64,000 nucleotides of DNA from Streptomyces ruber (GCF_014648075.1 NZ_BMQK01000006.1:62001-126000), one strand, 5' to 3'; positions 6,695 through 15,666 are shown, counted from the stretch's first letter. The notes: generated from the letters alone by a model not told the origin. Numbers and translations are program-made.

Positions 6695-9139
6695 ATGAGG
6701 AGTTCCGAAGTCGCATCGGTCGCAGCCGAAGCCGTCGCCGCAGTCGTCGACGGGGCGGCGCCGCCCTCCGACGGTGCCGCCACGGCGTGGGCGGTGACGG
6801 ACGAGGACGGCACGGTCACCGACTGGAACGAGGGCGCGACGCGGCTGCTGGGCTGGGCGCGGGGTGACGTGGTGGGCCGGCCCGCCGCGCGTCTGCTCGC
6901 CCCCGGCCACGGCCTCCGGCCGCCGCCGCGGGCCGGTCTCAGCTGGAGCGGCACGGTCTCGCTGCGGCACCACGACGGCCGCGCCGTGTCCGTCTGGGTG
7001 CTCGCCCACCGCCGCCGCCCGAAGGACGGTGCCGAGGAGGGCGGCTGGCTGGTTCTGTGCCCGCTGCGCGACCCCGGTCCGCTGAAGCCCGACGAGCCGC
7101 TGATGGCGGTGGCCATGGCCCAGTCGCCGTGCGCCATGGCCGTGTTCGACGAGCGGCTGCGGCTGCGCGCCGTCAACACGGTGATGGCCGAGGCCGTGGG
7201 CATCCCCGAGGAGCGGCTGCGCGGGCTGCACATGAGCGAGATCGTGGGCGGCCGTCAGGGCGCGAAGCTGGAGGCGCACCTGCGCGAGGCGCTCACCACC
7301 GGCCGGCGCGAGGACGTGCAGACCTTCCTGCGGGCCGCCGACGAGGACACCGCGCACGCCTGGTCCGCGCGGATCGCACCGCTGACCGGCCCCGACGGGA
7401 CGGTGCTCGGCGTCTGCGTGACCGGCCACGACATCACGGAGCAGTACCGGGCCCGGGAGCGGCTGCAGCTCGTCAACGAGGCGAGTGTCCGCATCGGCAC
7501 CACCCTCGACGTGACGCGCACGGCGCGGGAGCTGGCCGAGGTGTGCGTGCCCGCGCTCGCCGACTTCGTCAGCGTCGACCTCCTGGAGCCGCCGGAGCAC
7601 GGGGACGAGCCGCTGGCGGGCCCGCTGTCCGCCCCGTTCACCCTGCGCCGGGCCGCCCACCGGTCGGTCACCCCGGGCTGCCCCGAAGCCGTCGTCGAGC
7701 CGGGCGCGACCGACGTCTACCCCGCCTCCTCACCGCAGGCGTCCTCCCTCACCGCCGCGCGGACGGTGCTGGCGGTCGACCCGGCCGAGACGCTGGCGGA
7801 CTGGCTCGCCGGAGACCCGGTGCGCAGCGCGCGGTTGCAGGAGTACGGCGTCCACGCCGCCATGTCGGTGCCGATACGGGCCCGCGGCACGACCCTCGGC
7901 GTCGCCGTCCTCAGCCGCTACGCGCGCCAGGACCCGTTCACGCCCGACGACGTGCTGCTGGCCGAGGAGGTCACCGCCCGGGCCGCCGTCTGCATCGACA
8001 ACGCCCGCCGCTTCTCCCGCGAACGCGAGACCGCGCTCGCCCTCCAGCGCAGCCTGCTCCCCCGGACCCTGCCCCGCACGCCCGCGCTGGAGGCCGCCTG
8101 GCGCTACCTGCCCGCGGCCCGGGCCGGGGTGGGCGGCGACTGGTTCGACGTGATCCCGCTGTCCGGCACGCGGGTCGCCATGGTCGTCGGCGACGTCGTC
8201 GGGCACGGCGTGCAGGCCTCGGCGACCATGGGCCGCCTCAAGACGGCGGTGCGCACCCTCGCCGACGTGGACCTGGCGCCGGACGAGCTGCTGACCCACG
8301 TCGACGACCTCGTCGTACGGCTGTCCCGGGAGGCGGGTGCCGACGGGATCACCGGCGAGGTGGGAGCCACCTGCCTGTACGCGGTGTACGACCCGGTCAC
8401 GCGGCGGTGCAGCTTCGCCCGGGCCGGGCATCCGCCGCCGGTCGTGCTCGCGCCGGACGGCCGGCCGCTCGACGTACGGGTGCCCGCGGGCCCGCCGCTG
8501 GGCGTGGGCGGGATGCCGTTCGAGTCGACCGAGCTGGAGCTCGCCGAGGGCACCGTGCTCGCCCTCTACACGGACGGGCTGATCGAGAGCCGCGACCGCG
8601 ACATCGACGCCGGGCACGAGCTGCTCACCCGTACGCTCACCCGTCACCGGTCCGGCTCGCTGGACGGCATCTGCCAGGACGTGATCACGTCCATGCTCCC
8701 GGCGAACGGGGCCGCCGACGACGTGGCCCTGTTGCTGGCCCGCACCCACGCTCTGGACCCCGCGCGGGTGGCGACCTGGGCGGTGCCCGCCGATCCCGCG
8801 GCCGTCGCCCGCACCCGCGGCCAGGTGCTCGACCGCATGGCGCTCTGGGGGCTGAGGGAGGCGGCCTTCACGGCGGAGCTGGTGGTGAGCGAGCTGGTCA
8901 CCAACGCGATCCGGCACGGCGCGCCGCCGATCCAGCTGCGCCTCGTCCACGACGACACGACCCTGATCTGCGAGGTGTCGGACAGCAGCGGCACGGCCCC
9001 GCACCTGCGGCGGGCGATGACGTTCGACGAGGGCGGCCGGGGCCTGCTGCTGGTGGCCCGGCTCACCCGGCGCTGGGGCAGCCGGCACACCGCGGACGGC
9101 AAGACGATCTGGGCGGAGCTGGCACTGGCGGAGGACTGA
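6695..9139 (+). CDS. PAS-GAF-PP2C/SpoIIE phosphatase with C-terminal HATPase
   Basis: 814 residues. Domains in order: PAS (about 35-125, VTDEDGTVTDWNEGATRLLGW), second PAS (about 130-255, ending GVCVTGHDITEQY), GAF (about 265-445), PP2C/SpoIIE phosphatase (about 450-660, with GGDWFDVIPL, VVGDVVGHG, LYTDGLIE, ADDVALL), and an RsbW-like HATPase (about 675-810, N-box ELVTNAIRHG and glycine box GGRGLLLV). Such proteins sense a signal, dephosphorylate STAS antagonists and may phosphorylate others through the kinase-like domain, thus steering SigB-type sigma factors. Candidate clients in the window are the STAS proteins at 1841 and 15247, though both lack the usual phospho-Ser. The frame runs upstream to 6491; the ATG at 6695 begins family-like sequence. 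Confidence 0.92.
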   Translation: MRSSEVASVAAEAVAAVVDGAAPPSDGAATAWAVTDEDGTVTDWNEGATRLLGWARGDVVGRPAARLLAPGHGLRPPPRAGLSWSGTVSLRHHDGRAVSVWVLAHRRRPKDGAEEGGWLVLCPLRDPGPLKPDEPLMAVAMAQSPCAMAVFDERLRLRAVNTVMAEAVGIPEERLRGLHMSEIVGGRQGAKLEAHLREALTTGRREDVQTFLRAADEDTAHAWSARIAPLTGPDGTVLGVCVTGHDITEQYRARERLQLVNEASVRIGTTLDVTRTARELAEVCVPALADFVSVDLLEPPEHGDEPLAGPLSAPFTLRRAAHRSVTPGCPEAVVEPGATDVYPASSPQASSLTAARTVLAVDPAETLADWLAGDPVRSARLQEYGVHAAMSVPIRARGTTLGVAVLSRYARQDPFTPDDVLLAEEVTARAAVCIDNARRFSRERETALALQRSLLPRTLPRTPALEAAWRYLPAARAGVGGDWFDVIPLSGTRVAMVVGDVVGHGVQASATMGRLKTAVRTLADVDLAPDELLTHVDDLVVRLSREAGADGITGEVGATCLYAVYDPVTRRCSFARAGHPPPVVLAPDGRPLDVRVPAGPPLGVGGMPFESTELELAEGTVLALYTDGLIESRDRDIDAGHELLTRTLTRHRSGSLDGICQDVITSMLPANGAADDVALLLARTHALDPARVATWAVPADPAAVARTRGQVLDRMALWGLREAAFTAELVVSELVTNAIRHGAPPIQLRLVHDDTTLICEVSDSSGTAPHLRRAMTFDEGGRGLLLVARLTRRWGSRHTADGKTIWAELALAED

Positions 9140-9289
9140 GCGAAGCCGGCTTCCGGCGGAGGACGGACGGATCGGCCGCGGCCTTCCGGGGACACCCGGG
9201 ACCCGCCTGCGCGCTCTCCGCGCGCACCTGCTGAGATGACAGGGCCCCGTCACCACCTTCCGGAAGCACGAAAGCACCGAAGCCCCGCC

Positions 9290-10546
9290 GTGAACACCGC
9301 AACCGCCGAGACCCTCTCCGTCGTCCTGCTGATCGCCGTGCTCGGCTGTGCGGTGCTCCGGCCGCGCAGGCTGCCGGAGGCCGCCGTCGCGGTCCCGGCC
9401 GCCGCTCTGGTCGTCGCGACGGGCGCGCTGCCGCTGGAGCACGCCCGCGCCGAGGCGGAGCGCCTCGGCCCGGTGCTCGGCTTCCTCGCCGCCATCCTGG
9501 TGCTGGCGAAGCTCTGCGACGACGAGGGCCTCTTCCAGGCGTGCGGGGCGTGGACGGCCCGTGTCTCGGCGGGGCGGCCCGGGCGGCTGCTCGGCGCGAC
9601 CTTCCTGCTCGCCTCCGGCATCACCGCGGTGCTGAGCCTGGACGCGACGGTCGTCCTGCTCACCCCGGTGGTGTTCGCGACGGTGGCCCGGCTCGGCGCC
9701 CGTCCCGCGCCGTACGTGTACGCCTGCGCCCACCTGTCCAACACGGCGTCGCTGCTGCTCCCGGTCTCCAACCTGACCAACCTGCTGGCGTTCGAGGCCG
9801 CCGGGCTGAGCTTCACCCGGTTCGCCGCGCTGATGGCGCTGCCGTGGGTGGTCGCCGTGGCGGCCGAGTACCTGGTGCTGCGCCGCTTCTTCGCCGCCGA
9901 CCTGGCCGCCGGGTTCACCCCGTACGAGGAGACGGAGCGGCCGGCGGTGCCGGTGTTCGCGCTGGCCACGGTCGCGGGCACGCTCGCCGGGTTCGCCGTC
10001 ACCTCCGCGCTGGGCCTCGAACCGGTGTGGGCGGCGCTGGCCGGTGCCCTCGTGCTGGGCGTCCGCGCGCTCGTCCGCCGCACCACCACTCCCCTCTCCC
10101 TGGCCCGGGCGGCCTCGCTGCCGTTCCTCGCGTTCGTGCTGGGTCTCGGCGTCGTGGTGCGGGCGGTCGTCGACAACGGGCTCTCCGACGCGCTCGGCCG
10201 GCTGGTGCCCGCCTCGGACGGGCTGCCCGCGCTGCTGGTCCTCGCCGTGGTCGCGGCGCTGCTCGCGAACGCCATCAACAACCTGCCCGCCGTGCTGGTC
10301 CTGGTGCCGCTGGCCGCCCCGGCGGGCGCGGGCGCGGTGCTCGCCGTCCTGCTGGGCGTCAACATCGGCCCGAACCTCACCTACGCGGGGTCCCTGGCCA
10401 CACTGCTGTGGCGGCGCATCGTCCGGGAGCACCGGTACGAGGTGAGGCTGGGCGAGTTCACCCGCTTCGGCCTCCTCGCCGTGCCCGCCACACTGGTCCC
10501 GGCCGTGGTCGCCCTGTGGCTGTCCCTGAGCGTCATCGGCACCTGA
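9290..10546 (+). CDS. ArsB/SLC13-type integral membrane permease
   Basis: 418 residues, almost wholly hydrophobic, with about 10-12 membrane helices. Conserved stretches typical of the ArsB/NhaD ion-transporter superfamily are visible: LAAILVLAKLCDDEGLF, TAVLSLDATVVLLTPVVF, SNTASLLLPVSNLTNLL, and near the end NAINNLPAVLVLVPL and VNIGPNLTYAGSLATLLW. Family members export arsenite or exchange organic anions or sodium. No ars genes (arsR, arsC) are near, so the substrate is unassigned. GTG at 9290 was preferred because the first membrane helix begins 8 residues later. Confidence 0.85.
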   Translation: MNTATAETLSVVLLIAVLGCAVLRPRRLPEAAVAVPAAALVVATGALPLEHARAEAERLGPVLGFLAAILVLAKLCDDEGLFQACGAWTARVSAGRPGRLLGATFLLASGITAVLSLDATVVLLTPVVFATVARLGARPAPYVYACAHLSNTASLLLPVSNLTNLLAFEAAGLSFTRFAALMALPWVVAVAAEYLVLRRFFAADLAAGFTPYEETERPAVPVFALATVAGTLAGFAVTSALGLEPVWAALAGALVLGVRALVRRTTTPLSLARAASLPFLAFVLGLGVVVRAVVDNGLSDALGRLVPASDGLPALLVLAVVAALLANAINNLPAVLVLVPLAAPAGAGAVLAVLLGVNIGPNLTYAGSLATLLWRRIVREHRYEVRLGEFTRFGLLAVPATLVPAVVALWLSLSVIGT

Positions 10547-10667
10547 GAGCCTGCCCCGCACACAGGTGACGGCCCGGCGTGGGAGCCCCGCGCGCACTGC
10601 CGGGCGGCTCATCCTCGTAACGCGCGTGGCCCGCACGGGGCCGGTCACGTCCGTGGAGGAGGCGAAG

Positions 10668-11525
10668 GTGCCGGTACGACTGACACTGCGGGGGACGTCC
10701 CTGGTCCTGGCGGCCGCCGCCCTCGGCTGGGCGGCCACGGTCCCGCCCGTCGCGGGCGCCGCGCCCCGGAGGGCGGAGCCCATCCCCTCGACCCTGTGCG
10801 TCCCCGCGGGCACCCTGCGCGGCGCGGGCGGGCAGCGGGCCGCCGTCGGCCTGTGCGCCGACCACGGCTCCCCCAGGCTGTCCCTGACCGCTCCGGCCGC
10901 CTGCGCCCGCGAGGGTTCCCGCACCCGGTACGCCTGTCTGACCTCGGGCACGTGGACGATGCGCCGCGACGGCCGCACCGTCCTTTCGGGCACGCTGCCC
11001 GGCGGCCGTGACTACCCCGGCCCCGGCACCTACGACGTCACCGCCGACCTGCGCGTCCGCTCGGTGCCCGAGGGCATCGACCTGAACGGCGAGGTGCGCG
11101 GCCGGCTCACCCTCACCGCCCCGAAGCCGGAGCCGACCCACCGCGTCGAGGTCGACCGGACCACGCTGCGCCCGAACGGCACCACGGTGCTGCGCTACAC
11201 CGTCGCCCGGGACGCCGGGCGCGGCGACGACAGCGCGCGGTTCGGGCTGATCGGCGAGGAGGACTCCGGCATGGAACTGAGCACGTCCGACGAGCGCTGC
11301 GTGCATCCGCTGCCCGGGGCCGCACCCTCGCGCGCCCGGCACAGGTTCGCGCTCGACTGCGCCCTGACCGGCCTGCAGCCGGGCCGCCCCACGACGGTCA
11401 CCGTCCGCGTGGAGCCCGGGGAGAGGTGCGGCACGATCGTCTCCAAGCTGGGCTACTGGATCCCCCGGGGTCAGGACCTCTACACGGGCGGCATGCTGGC
11501 CGGTCCCACGGTGGGCTGCGGCTGA
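10668..11525 (+). CDS. secreted protein of unknown function
   Basis: 285 residues with a clear Sec signal peptide (basic start, hydrophobic LVLAAAALGWAATV, likely cleavage near AGAA-PRR around residue 32). The mature part is beta-rich with scattered Cys (LCVPAG, GLCADHG, AACAREG, YACLTSG, RCVHPLPG, LDCALTG, ERCGTIV), consistent with disulfide-stabilised extracellular sheets, and two Ig-like stretches ending VTADLRVRSV and TTVTVRVEPGE. GTG start follows GGAGGAGGCGAAG. The 3' end overlaps the convergent flavoprotein gene by 46 bases. Function not recognised. Confidence 0.7.
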   Translation: MPVRLTLRGTSLVLAAAALGWAATVPPVAGAAPRRAEPIPSTLCVPAGTLRGAGGQRAAVGLCADHGSPRLSLTAPAACAREGSRTRYACLTSGTWTMRRDGRTVLSGTLPGGRDYPGPGTYDVTADLRVRSVPEGIDLNGEVRGRLTLTAPKPEPTHRVEVDRTTLRPNGTTVLRYTVARDAGRGDDSARFGLIGEEDSGMELSTSDERCVHPLPGAAPSRARHRFALDCALTGLQPGRPTTVTVRVEPGERCGTIVSKLGYWIPRGQDLYTGGMLAGPTVGCG

Positions 11526-12055
11526 GCCGCGACGGCGGGCGGGAGCAGGTCGAGGACCCGCTCCCACGCGAACTCGGCCCCGTCGCCGTACGGGTCGCCG
11601 AAGCGGACGCCCATCTCCCGCAGCCGGACGAGGCTCGCCCGGTACGCGGGGTGCGCCGCGAGCGCGTCGGCGACACAGGGCAGGACGGCGATCGGGACGC
11701 CGAGCCCGTACGCCTCGCACAGGGTGCCGAGGGCGAGGGTGTCGGCGATGCCGGCGGCCCACTTGTTGAGGGTGTTGAAGGTGGCGGGCGCGACGGCCAC
11801 GGCGTCGGGCGCGGGGAAGGGCCGCGGGTCGCCCGGCCGCCGCCAGGCGGAGCGGATCGGGCGTCCGGTCCGGGCCTCGACGGCGGCGGTGTCGAAGAAT
11901 TCCATGGCGAGCGGCGTCGCGATGACGCCGGTCTCCCAGCCGCGCTCCTGCGCCGCGGTGATCAGCTCGCCGACGTCCGCGGCGGCACCGGCGGCGCAGA
12001 CGACGACGTAGAGGAAGGGCTTCCCGGGCTGCGGCTGCTCGGTCTGTACGGTCAT
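11480..12055 (-). CDS. flavoprotein of the PPC decarboxylase/Dfp-like (HFCD) family
   Basis: 191 residues with the homo-oligomeric flavin-containing Cys decarboxylase fold: LYVVVCAAGAAADVGELITAA at the N-terminus, the PATFNTLNKWAAGIAD stretch (with the conserved Asn/Thr) in the middle and VPIAVLPCVADALAAHPA further on, which fits the FMN-binding region. It is about the length of stand-alone CoaC-like flavoproteins. Its substrate is not known, and no CoaB-like gene adjoins it. It is convergent with the secreted protein gene, with a 46-base overlap of coding ends. Confidence 0.85.
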   Translation of the reverse strand: MTVQTEQPQPGKPFLYVVVCAAGAAADVGELITAAQERGWETGVIATPLAMEFFDTAAVEARTGRPIRSAWRRPGDPRPFPAPDAVAVAPATFNTLNKWAAGIADTLALGTLCEAYGLGVPIAVLPCVADALAAHPAYRASLVRLREMGVRFGDPYGDGAEFAWERVLDLLPPAVAAQPQPTVGPASMPPV

Positions 12056-12173
12056 CCGGGCACCCTACTGGTGCCCGGCCGAACCCACCGGTGCCCAAGG
12101 GGAGGGGTTGCCGCGTTCCCGGGAAGTGCGTTGGATGGCGCCGAGTCACGTACGCGAGAAGGAGACGATCTCC

Positions 12174-12635
12174 ATGCCACTCGAAGGCGAGTACGAGCCG
12201 AGCCCCACGGACTGGGTGCGTGAACAGGTCGAGCTGTACGAGAGGTCAGGCGGCACCGAGGGAACGACGCTCCGGGACACGGGCCTGCCGGTCATCGTCC
12301 TGACGACCCGCGGGGCGAAGAGCGGCAAGATCCGCAAGACGCCGCTGATGCGCGTGGAGCACGACGGCCGGTACGCCGCCGTGGCCTCGCTGGGCGGCGC
12401 GCCCAAGCACCCGGTCTGGTACCACAACGTCCTGGCCGAACCGCACGTGGAACTGCAGGACGGCCCCGTCAAGCAGGACATGCGGGCCCGGGAGGTGACC
12501 GGGGACGAGAAGGCCGAGTGGTGGAAGCGCGCGGTCGCCGCGTTCCCGCCGTACGCCGAGTACCAGGAGAAGACCGACCGGGAGATCCCCGTCTTCGTCC
12601 TGGAGCCGATGGACGGTACGGCGGACGGGGACTGA
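12174..12635 (+). CDS. Ddn-like nitroreductase / F420-dependent family protein (DUF385)
   Basis: 153 residues. Family features: DWVREQVELYERSGG near the start, LPVIVLTTRGAKSGKIRKTPLMRVEHDG (the core strand and the basic cofactor-binding segment), GGAPKHPVWYHNVLAEPHVELQ, and a C-terminal PVFVLEP strand. Mycobacterial Ddn and its relatives use coenzyme F420 to reduce quinones or nitro compounds; Streptomyces make F420, so the assignment is sensible. ATG at 12174 is preceded by GAGAAGGAGA. A terminator-like hairpin follows at 12698. Confidence 0.9.
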   Translation: MPLEGEYEPSPTDWVREQVELYERSGGTEGTTLRDTGLPVIVLTTRGAKSGKIRKTPLMRVEHDGRYAAVASLGGAPKHPVWYHNVLAEPHVELQDGPVKQDMRAREVTGDEKAEWWKRAVAAFPPYAEYQEKTDREIPVFVLEPMDGTADGD

Positions 12636-12697
12636 GCGAGAATTTCTCTCCGGCCGGGGACGCATGAACCGTCGCCGGCCGGGCACCCGTTCGTCAG

Positions 12698-12731
12698 GCC
12701 CCGCCGCGCTCCCCCGTCGCGGCGGGGCTTT
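12698..12731 (+). terminator. intrinsic terminator after the Ddn-like gene
   Basis: Perfect 11-bp stem (12698-12708 with 12718-12728), 9-base loop, followed by TTTCGT. The rest of the 290-base gap to the next gene (12636-12928) shows no gene. Confidence 0.75.
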
Positions 12732-12928
12732 CGTCCGTTCCGGCACCGTCCCCGGCCCGTACGGTCCGGGGCCCTGCCGTTCGGGTGGGGGCGGGTCGTG
12801 CGGTCCGGACGGTCTGCGGTGTGCGGTTCGCTTCGCACCGACTGCCGGGACCGGCGACGATCACACCCGGGTGCGGGTCCCGTTCCCGCGGGGTACCCGC
12901 GCCGGTACGGACGGAAGGGAAGGTGCTC

Positions 12929-13963
12929 ATGAGCACGGGCAGCACGGGCGGGGAGAAGACGGGGAACAGCTCACTGGGTCACAAGGAGTTCAGACGCTCC
13001 GGAAGCCACTTCGCGGACCGCGTCACCGCCGACGGCCGGGACGGGTGGCCGGTGGAGGGCGGCCGCTACCGGCTGGTCGTCAGCCGGGCCTGCCCGTGGG
13101 CGAGCCGGGCGGTGATCTCACGGCGGCTGCTCGGCCTCGAGCACGCGCTGTCCATGGCGGTCACCGATCCGGTCCAGGACGACCGGAGCTGGCGCTTCAC
13201 CCTGGACCCGGACGGCCGCGACCCGGTCCTCGGCATCCGCTACCTCGCCGAGGCGTACGACGCCCGGGAGAGCGACTACCCCGGCGGGGTGAGCGTGCCC
13301 GCGATCGTGGACATCCCGAGCGGGAGGCTGGTCACCAACGACTACCAGCGGCTCACCCTCGACCTCGCCACCGAGTGGACCGCGCTGCACCGCGAGGGCG
13401 CGCCCGACCTGTACCCGGAGGCGCTGCGCGACGAGATCGACGAGGTGATGGCGGACGTCTACGAGGACGTCAACAACGGCGTGTACCGGGCGGGCTTCGC
13501 CCCGCGCCAGAAGGAGTACGAGGAGGCCTGCGCGGGGGTGTTCCGGCGGCTGGAGCTGCTGTCCGAGCGGCTCGCCGGGCAGCGCTACCTCGTCGGGGAC
13601 ACCATCACCGAGGCGGACATCCGCCTGTTCACCACGCTCGTGCGGTTCGACGCCGTCTACCACGGCCACTTCAAGTGCAACCTCCGCAAGCTGACGGAGG
13701 ACCCGGTGCTGTGGGCCTACGCCCGCGACCTCTTCCAGACGCCCGGGTTCGGTGACACGGTCGACTTCGACCACATCAAACGGCACTACTACCAGGTGCA
13801 CACGGGCATCAACCCGACCGGCGTCGTGCCGCTGGGCCCGGACCTGTCCGGCTGGCTCGCGCCGCACGGGCGGGAGGACCTCGGCGGCCGTCCGTTCGGC
13901 GACGGGACGCCGCCCGGCCCGGTCCGGCCGGCCGAGGCGGTGCCGCCGGCGGGGCGGCCCTGA
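12929..13963 (+). CDS. glutathionyl-hydroquinone-reductase-like protein (Xi-class GST fold)
   Basis: 344 residues. Xi-class signature: SRACPWASRAVISRRLLGL near residue 53 (the CPW catalytic Cys motif), thioredoxin-like N-terminal half ending VPAIVDIPSGRLVTNDY, then the helical C-terminal GST domain with ADVYEDVNNGVYRAGFA, LGQRYLVGDTITEADIRLFTTLVRFD and the conserved VYHGHFKCN and YYQVHTGINPTGVVPLGP ends. The E. coli relative YqjG removes glutathione from hydroquinones. Actinobacteria make mycothiol instead of glutathione, so the thiol used here is probably mycothiol (inference). ATG follows GGAAGGGAAGG. Confidence 0.9.
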   Translation: MSTGSTGGEKTGNSSLGHKEFRRSGSHFADRVTADGRDGWPVEGGRYRLVVSRACPWASRAVISRRLLGLEHALSMAVTDPVQDDRSWRFTLDPDGRDPVLGIRYLAEAYDARESDYPGGVSVPAIVDIPSGRLVTNDYQRLTLDLATEWTALHREGAPDLYPEALRDEIDEVMADVYEDVNNGVYRAGFAPRQKEYEEACAGVFRRLELLSERLAGQRYLVGDTITEADIRLFTTLVRFDAVYHGHFKCNLRKLTEDPVLWAYARDLFQTPGFGDTVDFDHIKRHYYQVHTGINPTGVVPLGPDLSGWLAPHGREDLGGRPFGDGTPPGPVRPAEAVPPAGRP

Positions 13964-13981
13964 GAGCCTGTGCACAGGCTC
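13964..13981. repeat. perfect 18-bp palindrome directly after a stop codon
   Basis: GAGCCTGTGCACAGGCTC reads the same on both strands and begins at the base after the TGA of the hydroquinone-reductase-like gene. It could fold into a short-loop hairpin and act as a terminator, or be an operator. Confidence 0.6.
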
Positions 13982-14111
13982 CGGGCACCCGTACGCGAGC
14001 ACCCGTACGCACATGTCACACGGACGCGACCTCGGCCGATCATCCGCGCCGTCCTGGGGAACCCGTACGGCGCACGGGCTTTCGGCCCCGAAGCGAAAAG
14101 GAGTGACACAG

Positions 14112-14408
14112 GTGTCGAAGAAGAAGAAACTCCCCCTCGTGTACCAGCCCCTGGGCTTCGCGCTCGGCTGGGCGGGCGGTGCACTGGCGGGGGCGGCGTT
14201 CCGCACGACGTGGAAGGCCATCCGGCACGAGGACGACGCGCCGGACGCCCTGGACAGGGACCGCGGCTGGGGCGAGGTGCTGCTGGCCGCGGCCGTCCAG
14301 GGCGCCATCTTCGCGGTGGTCCGCAGCGCGGTGGACCGTGCGGGGGCGAAGGCCATCGAGCACTCGACGGGTGTGTGGCCCGCGTCGGAGAAGGGCGGCA
14401 GGGACTGA
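14112..14408 (+). CDS. DUF4235 membrane protein
   Basis: 98 residues. Starts MSKKKKLPLVYQPLGFALGWAGGALAGAAFRTTWK, a lysine-rich head followed by a Gly/Ala-rich membrane segment, then a short charged loop (EDDAPDALDRDRGWGEVL) and a second membrane segment (AAAVQGAIFAVVRSAVDRAGAKA). This is the two-helix layout of DUF4235, small membrane proteins found across actinobacteria, role unknown. GTG start behind AAAAGGAG is convincing. Confidence 0.85.
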   Translation: MSKKKKLPLVYQPLGFALGWAGGALAGAAFRTTWKAIRHEDDAPDALDRDRGWGEVLLAAAVQGAIFAVVRSAVDRAGAKAIEHSTGVWPASEKGGRD

Positions 14409-14442
14409 CCGCCGGTGCCCCCGCGTCGCCGCGGACGGGGCG

Positions 14443-14841
14443 TCAGCCCTGTTTGGGCGACGCGGGAGGCACCACGTGCACGGTGAAGGAGTGGCCGGCC
14501 GGGTCGGAGAAGCCGCGCTCCTCGTACTCGTACGGGCCGACCGCCTCCTTCGCCTCGATCGGCCGCCCGCCGAGGGTCACGATCCTCCGCTCGGCGGCGT
14601 CGAGGTCGTCGACCCGGAAGTCCAGGTGGACCTGGAGGGAGTTCTCGGGGCGCGGCCAGCTCGGCGGGACGGCGTTCACGTCCCGGCGGAAGGCCATCCG
14701 GAAGCCGCCCGGCTCCTTGATCTCGACGCGGTTGGCGGTCACCTCCGTCTCCTCCCCGCCGAGCAGTTCCTTGTAGAAGGCGGCGAGTTTCTCGGGCTCG
14801 GCGCAGTCCAGCACCACGACGCCCGCCTTGATGAGGCCCAT
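14443..14841 (-). CDS. VOC-family (glyoxalase/bleomycin-resistance fold) protein
   Basis: 132 residues. Two beta-alpha-beta-beta-beta modules typical of the vicinal oxygen chelate fold: IKAGVVVLDCAEPEKLAAFYKELLG at the start and LQVHLDFRVDDLDAAERRIVTLGG in the middle, then PAGHSFTVHVV at the end. Likely metal ligands are His in VHLDF and His/Glu in the last strand. Substrate unknown. The ATG at 14841 has AGGAACG upstream on its strand. It diverges from the STAS gene at 15247. Confidence 0.88.
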   Translation of the reverse strand: MGLIKAGVVVLDCAEPEKLAAFYKELLGGEETEVTANRVEIKEPGGFRMAFRRDVNAVPPSWPRPENSLQVHLDFRVDDLDAAERRIVTLGGRPIEAKEAVGPYEYEERGFSDPAGHSFTVHVVPPASPKQG

Positions 14842-15246
14842 CGTTCCTCCGTCCGACCGGGGTTCTCGGGAACGCGGGCGGAGCTCCGCCGCGCGCATAC
14901 GTCCCCGGGTACCCCGGGCGGGTGACGCGGAATCAGTCGGCCACCGGCCACTGCCGCCGCACCGGTCGCGCCATTCCGTCCAGAGGCCGTCACGCGCTCT
15001 GTCGGCGCCGGCGTACGCCCCGGCGCGGAGGCGGCACGCACCCACTCGGACGACTCGCCGCGCAAATCAGGGACATATGTCAACCGAACATGCTGCAATT
15101 CACCCTAACGAGGGTAACTTGCAGGACCAGGAACGGTTTTGCCGTCACGGGACCCCCGGTGTCGCGTCTAGGCTCGCAGCACGTCGTCACCCCGGCCCCC
15201 GGTGACCCGCACCCCGTACCCGAGGCCGGTTGGAGGCGAAGTCGTC
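14842..15246. other. divergent intergenic region, no gene seen
   Basis: About 400 bases between the VOC gene (minus) and the STAS gene (plus). The part 15060-15130 is clearly AT-richer than its surroundings and contains ACATATGT (a palindrome) and the inverted repeat ACCCT-AACG-AGGGT at 15102-15115, likely promoter or operator sequence for the STAS gene. No convincing -35/-10 pair could be fixed by eye. Confidence 0.4.
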
Positions 15247-15627
15247 GTGCACCACAATTCGGCACCGTCCGTCCGGCATCTGCGCGTCCGTGAGGAACGC
15301 GGCCACACCGTGCTGGAGTTCCACGGCGAGATCGACATACTCGCCGCCCTGGAGATCGTCTCGTGCCTGGACTCGGCCACCGGCGGGCCGGAGCCCCGGG
15401 TCGTGATCGACCTGCGGCCCGTCGACTTCTTCGACTGCTCCGGGCTGCGCTTGCTGTACCGGGCGAGACGCCGGGTCCTCGCCCAGGGCGGGCAACTGCA
15501 CCTGGTGTGCACGGACGACCTCACCCTGCGCGTGCTGAAGGTGACCGGCCTGGCCCGTCTGCTGCCGCCCTCGGCGTCGCTGGACGAGGCCCTGAGCCGG
15601 CCCGAGGCCACCTCGGGCTCGTGGTGA
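15247..15627 (+). CDS. STAS-domain anti-sigma factor antagonist, paralogue of the one at 1841
   Basis: 126 residues from a GTG preceded by GGAGG (spacing 10); another GTG at 15202 would add 15 residues. STAS core: TVLEFHGEIDILAALEIVSCL, RVVIDLRPVDFFDCSGLRLLYRARRRV, GQLHLVCTDDLTLRVLKVTGLARLLP. The loop VDFFDCSGLR is identical in its first ten residues to that of the STAS protein at 1841, and again has Cys (Cys64) where the phosphorylated Ser normally sits. No anti-sigma kinase is adjacent; it is convergent with the EF-Tu gene. Confidence 0.87.
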   Translation: MHHNSAPSVRHLRVREERGHTVLEFHGEIDILAALEIVSCLDSATGGPEPRVVIDLRPVDFFDCSGLRLLYRARRRVLAQGGQLHLVCTDDLTLRVLKVTGLARLLPPSASLDEALSRPEATSGSW

Positions 15628-15641
15628 CCGGGCCGGACCGG

Positions 15642-15666
15642 CCCGGGGCCGCGGGCCGGCCCCGGG
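15642..15666. terminator. bidirectional hairpin between STAS and EF-Tu genes
   Basis: 9-bp perfect stem (15642-15650 with 15658-15666) and 7-base loop in the 75-base gap between convergent genes. Confidence 0.6.

Noticed and set aside
7730..10993. Open frame of 1087 codons on the minus strand
   Set aside because: Shadow of the PP2C and ArsB-like genes; very rich in Gly, Arg and His with no fold.
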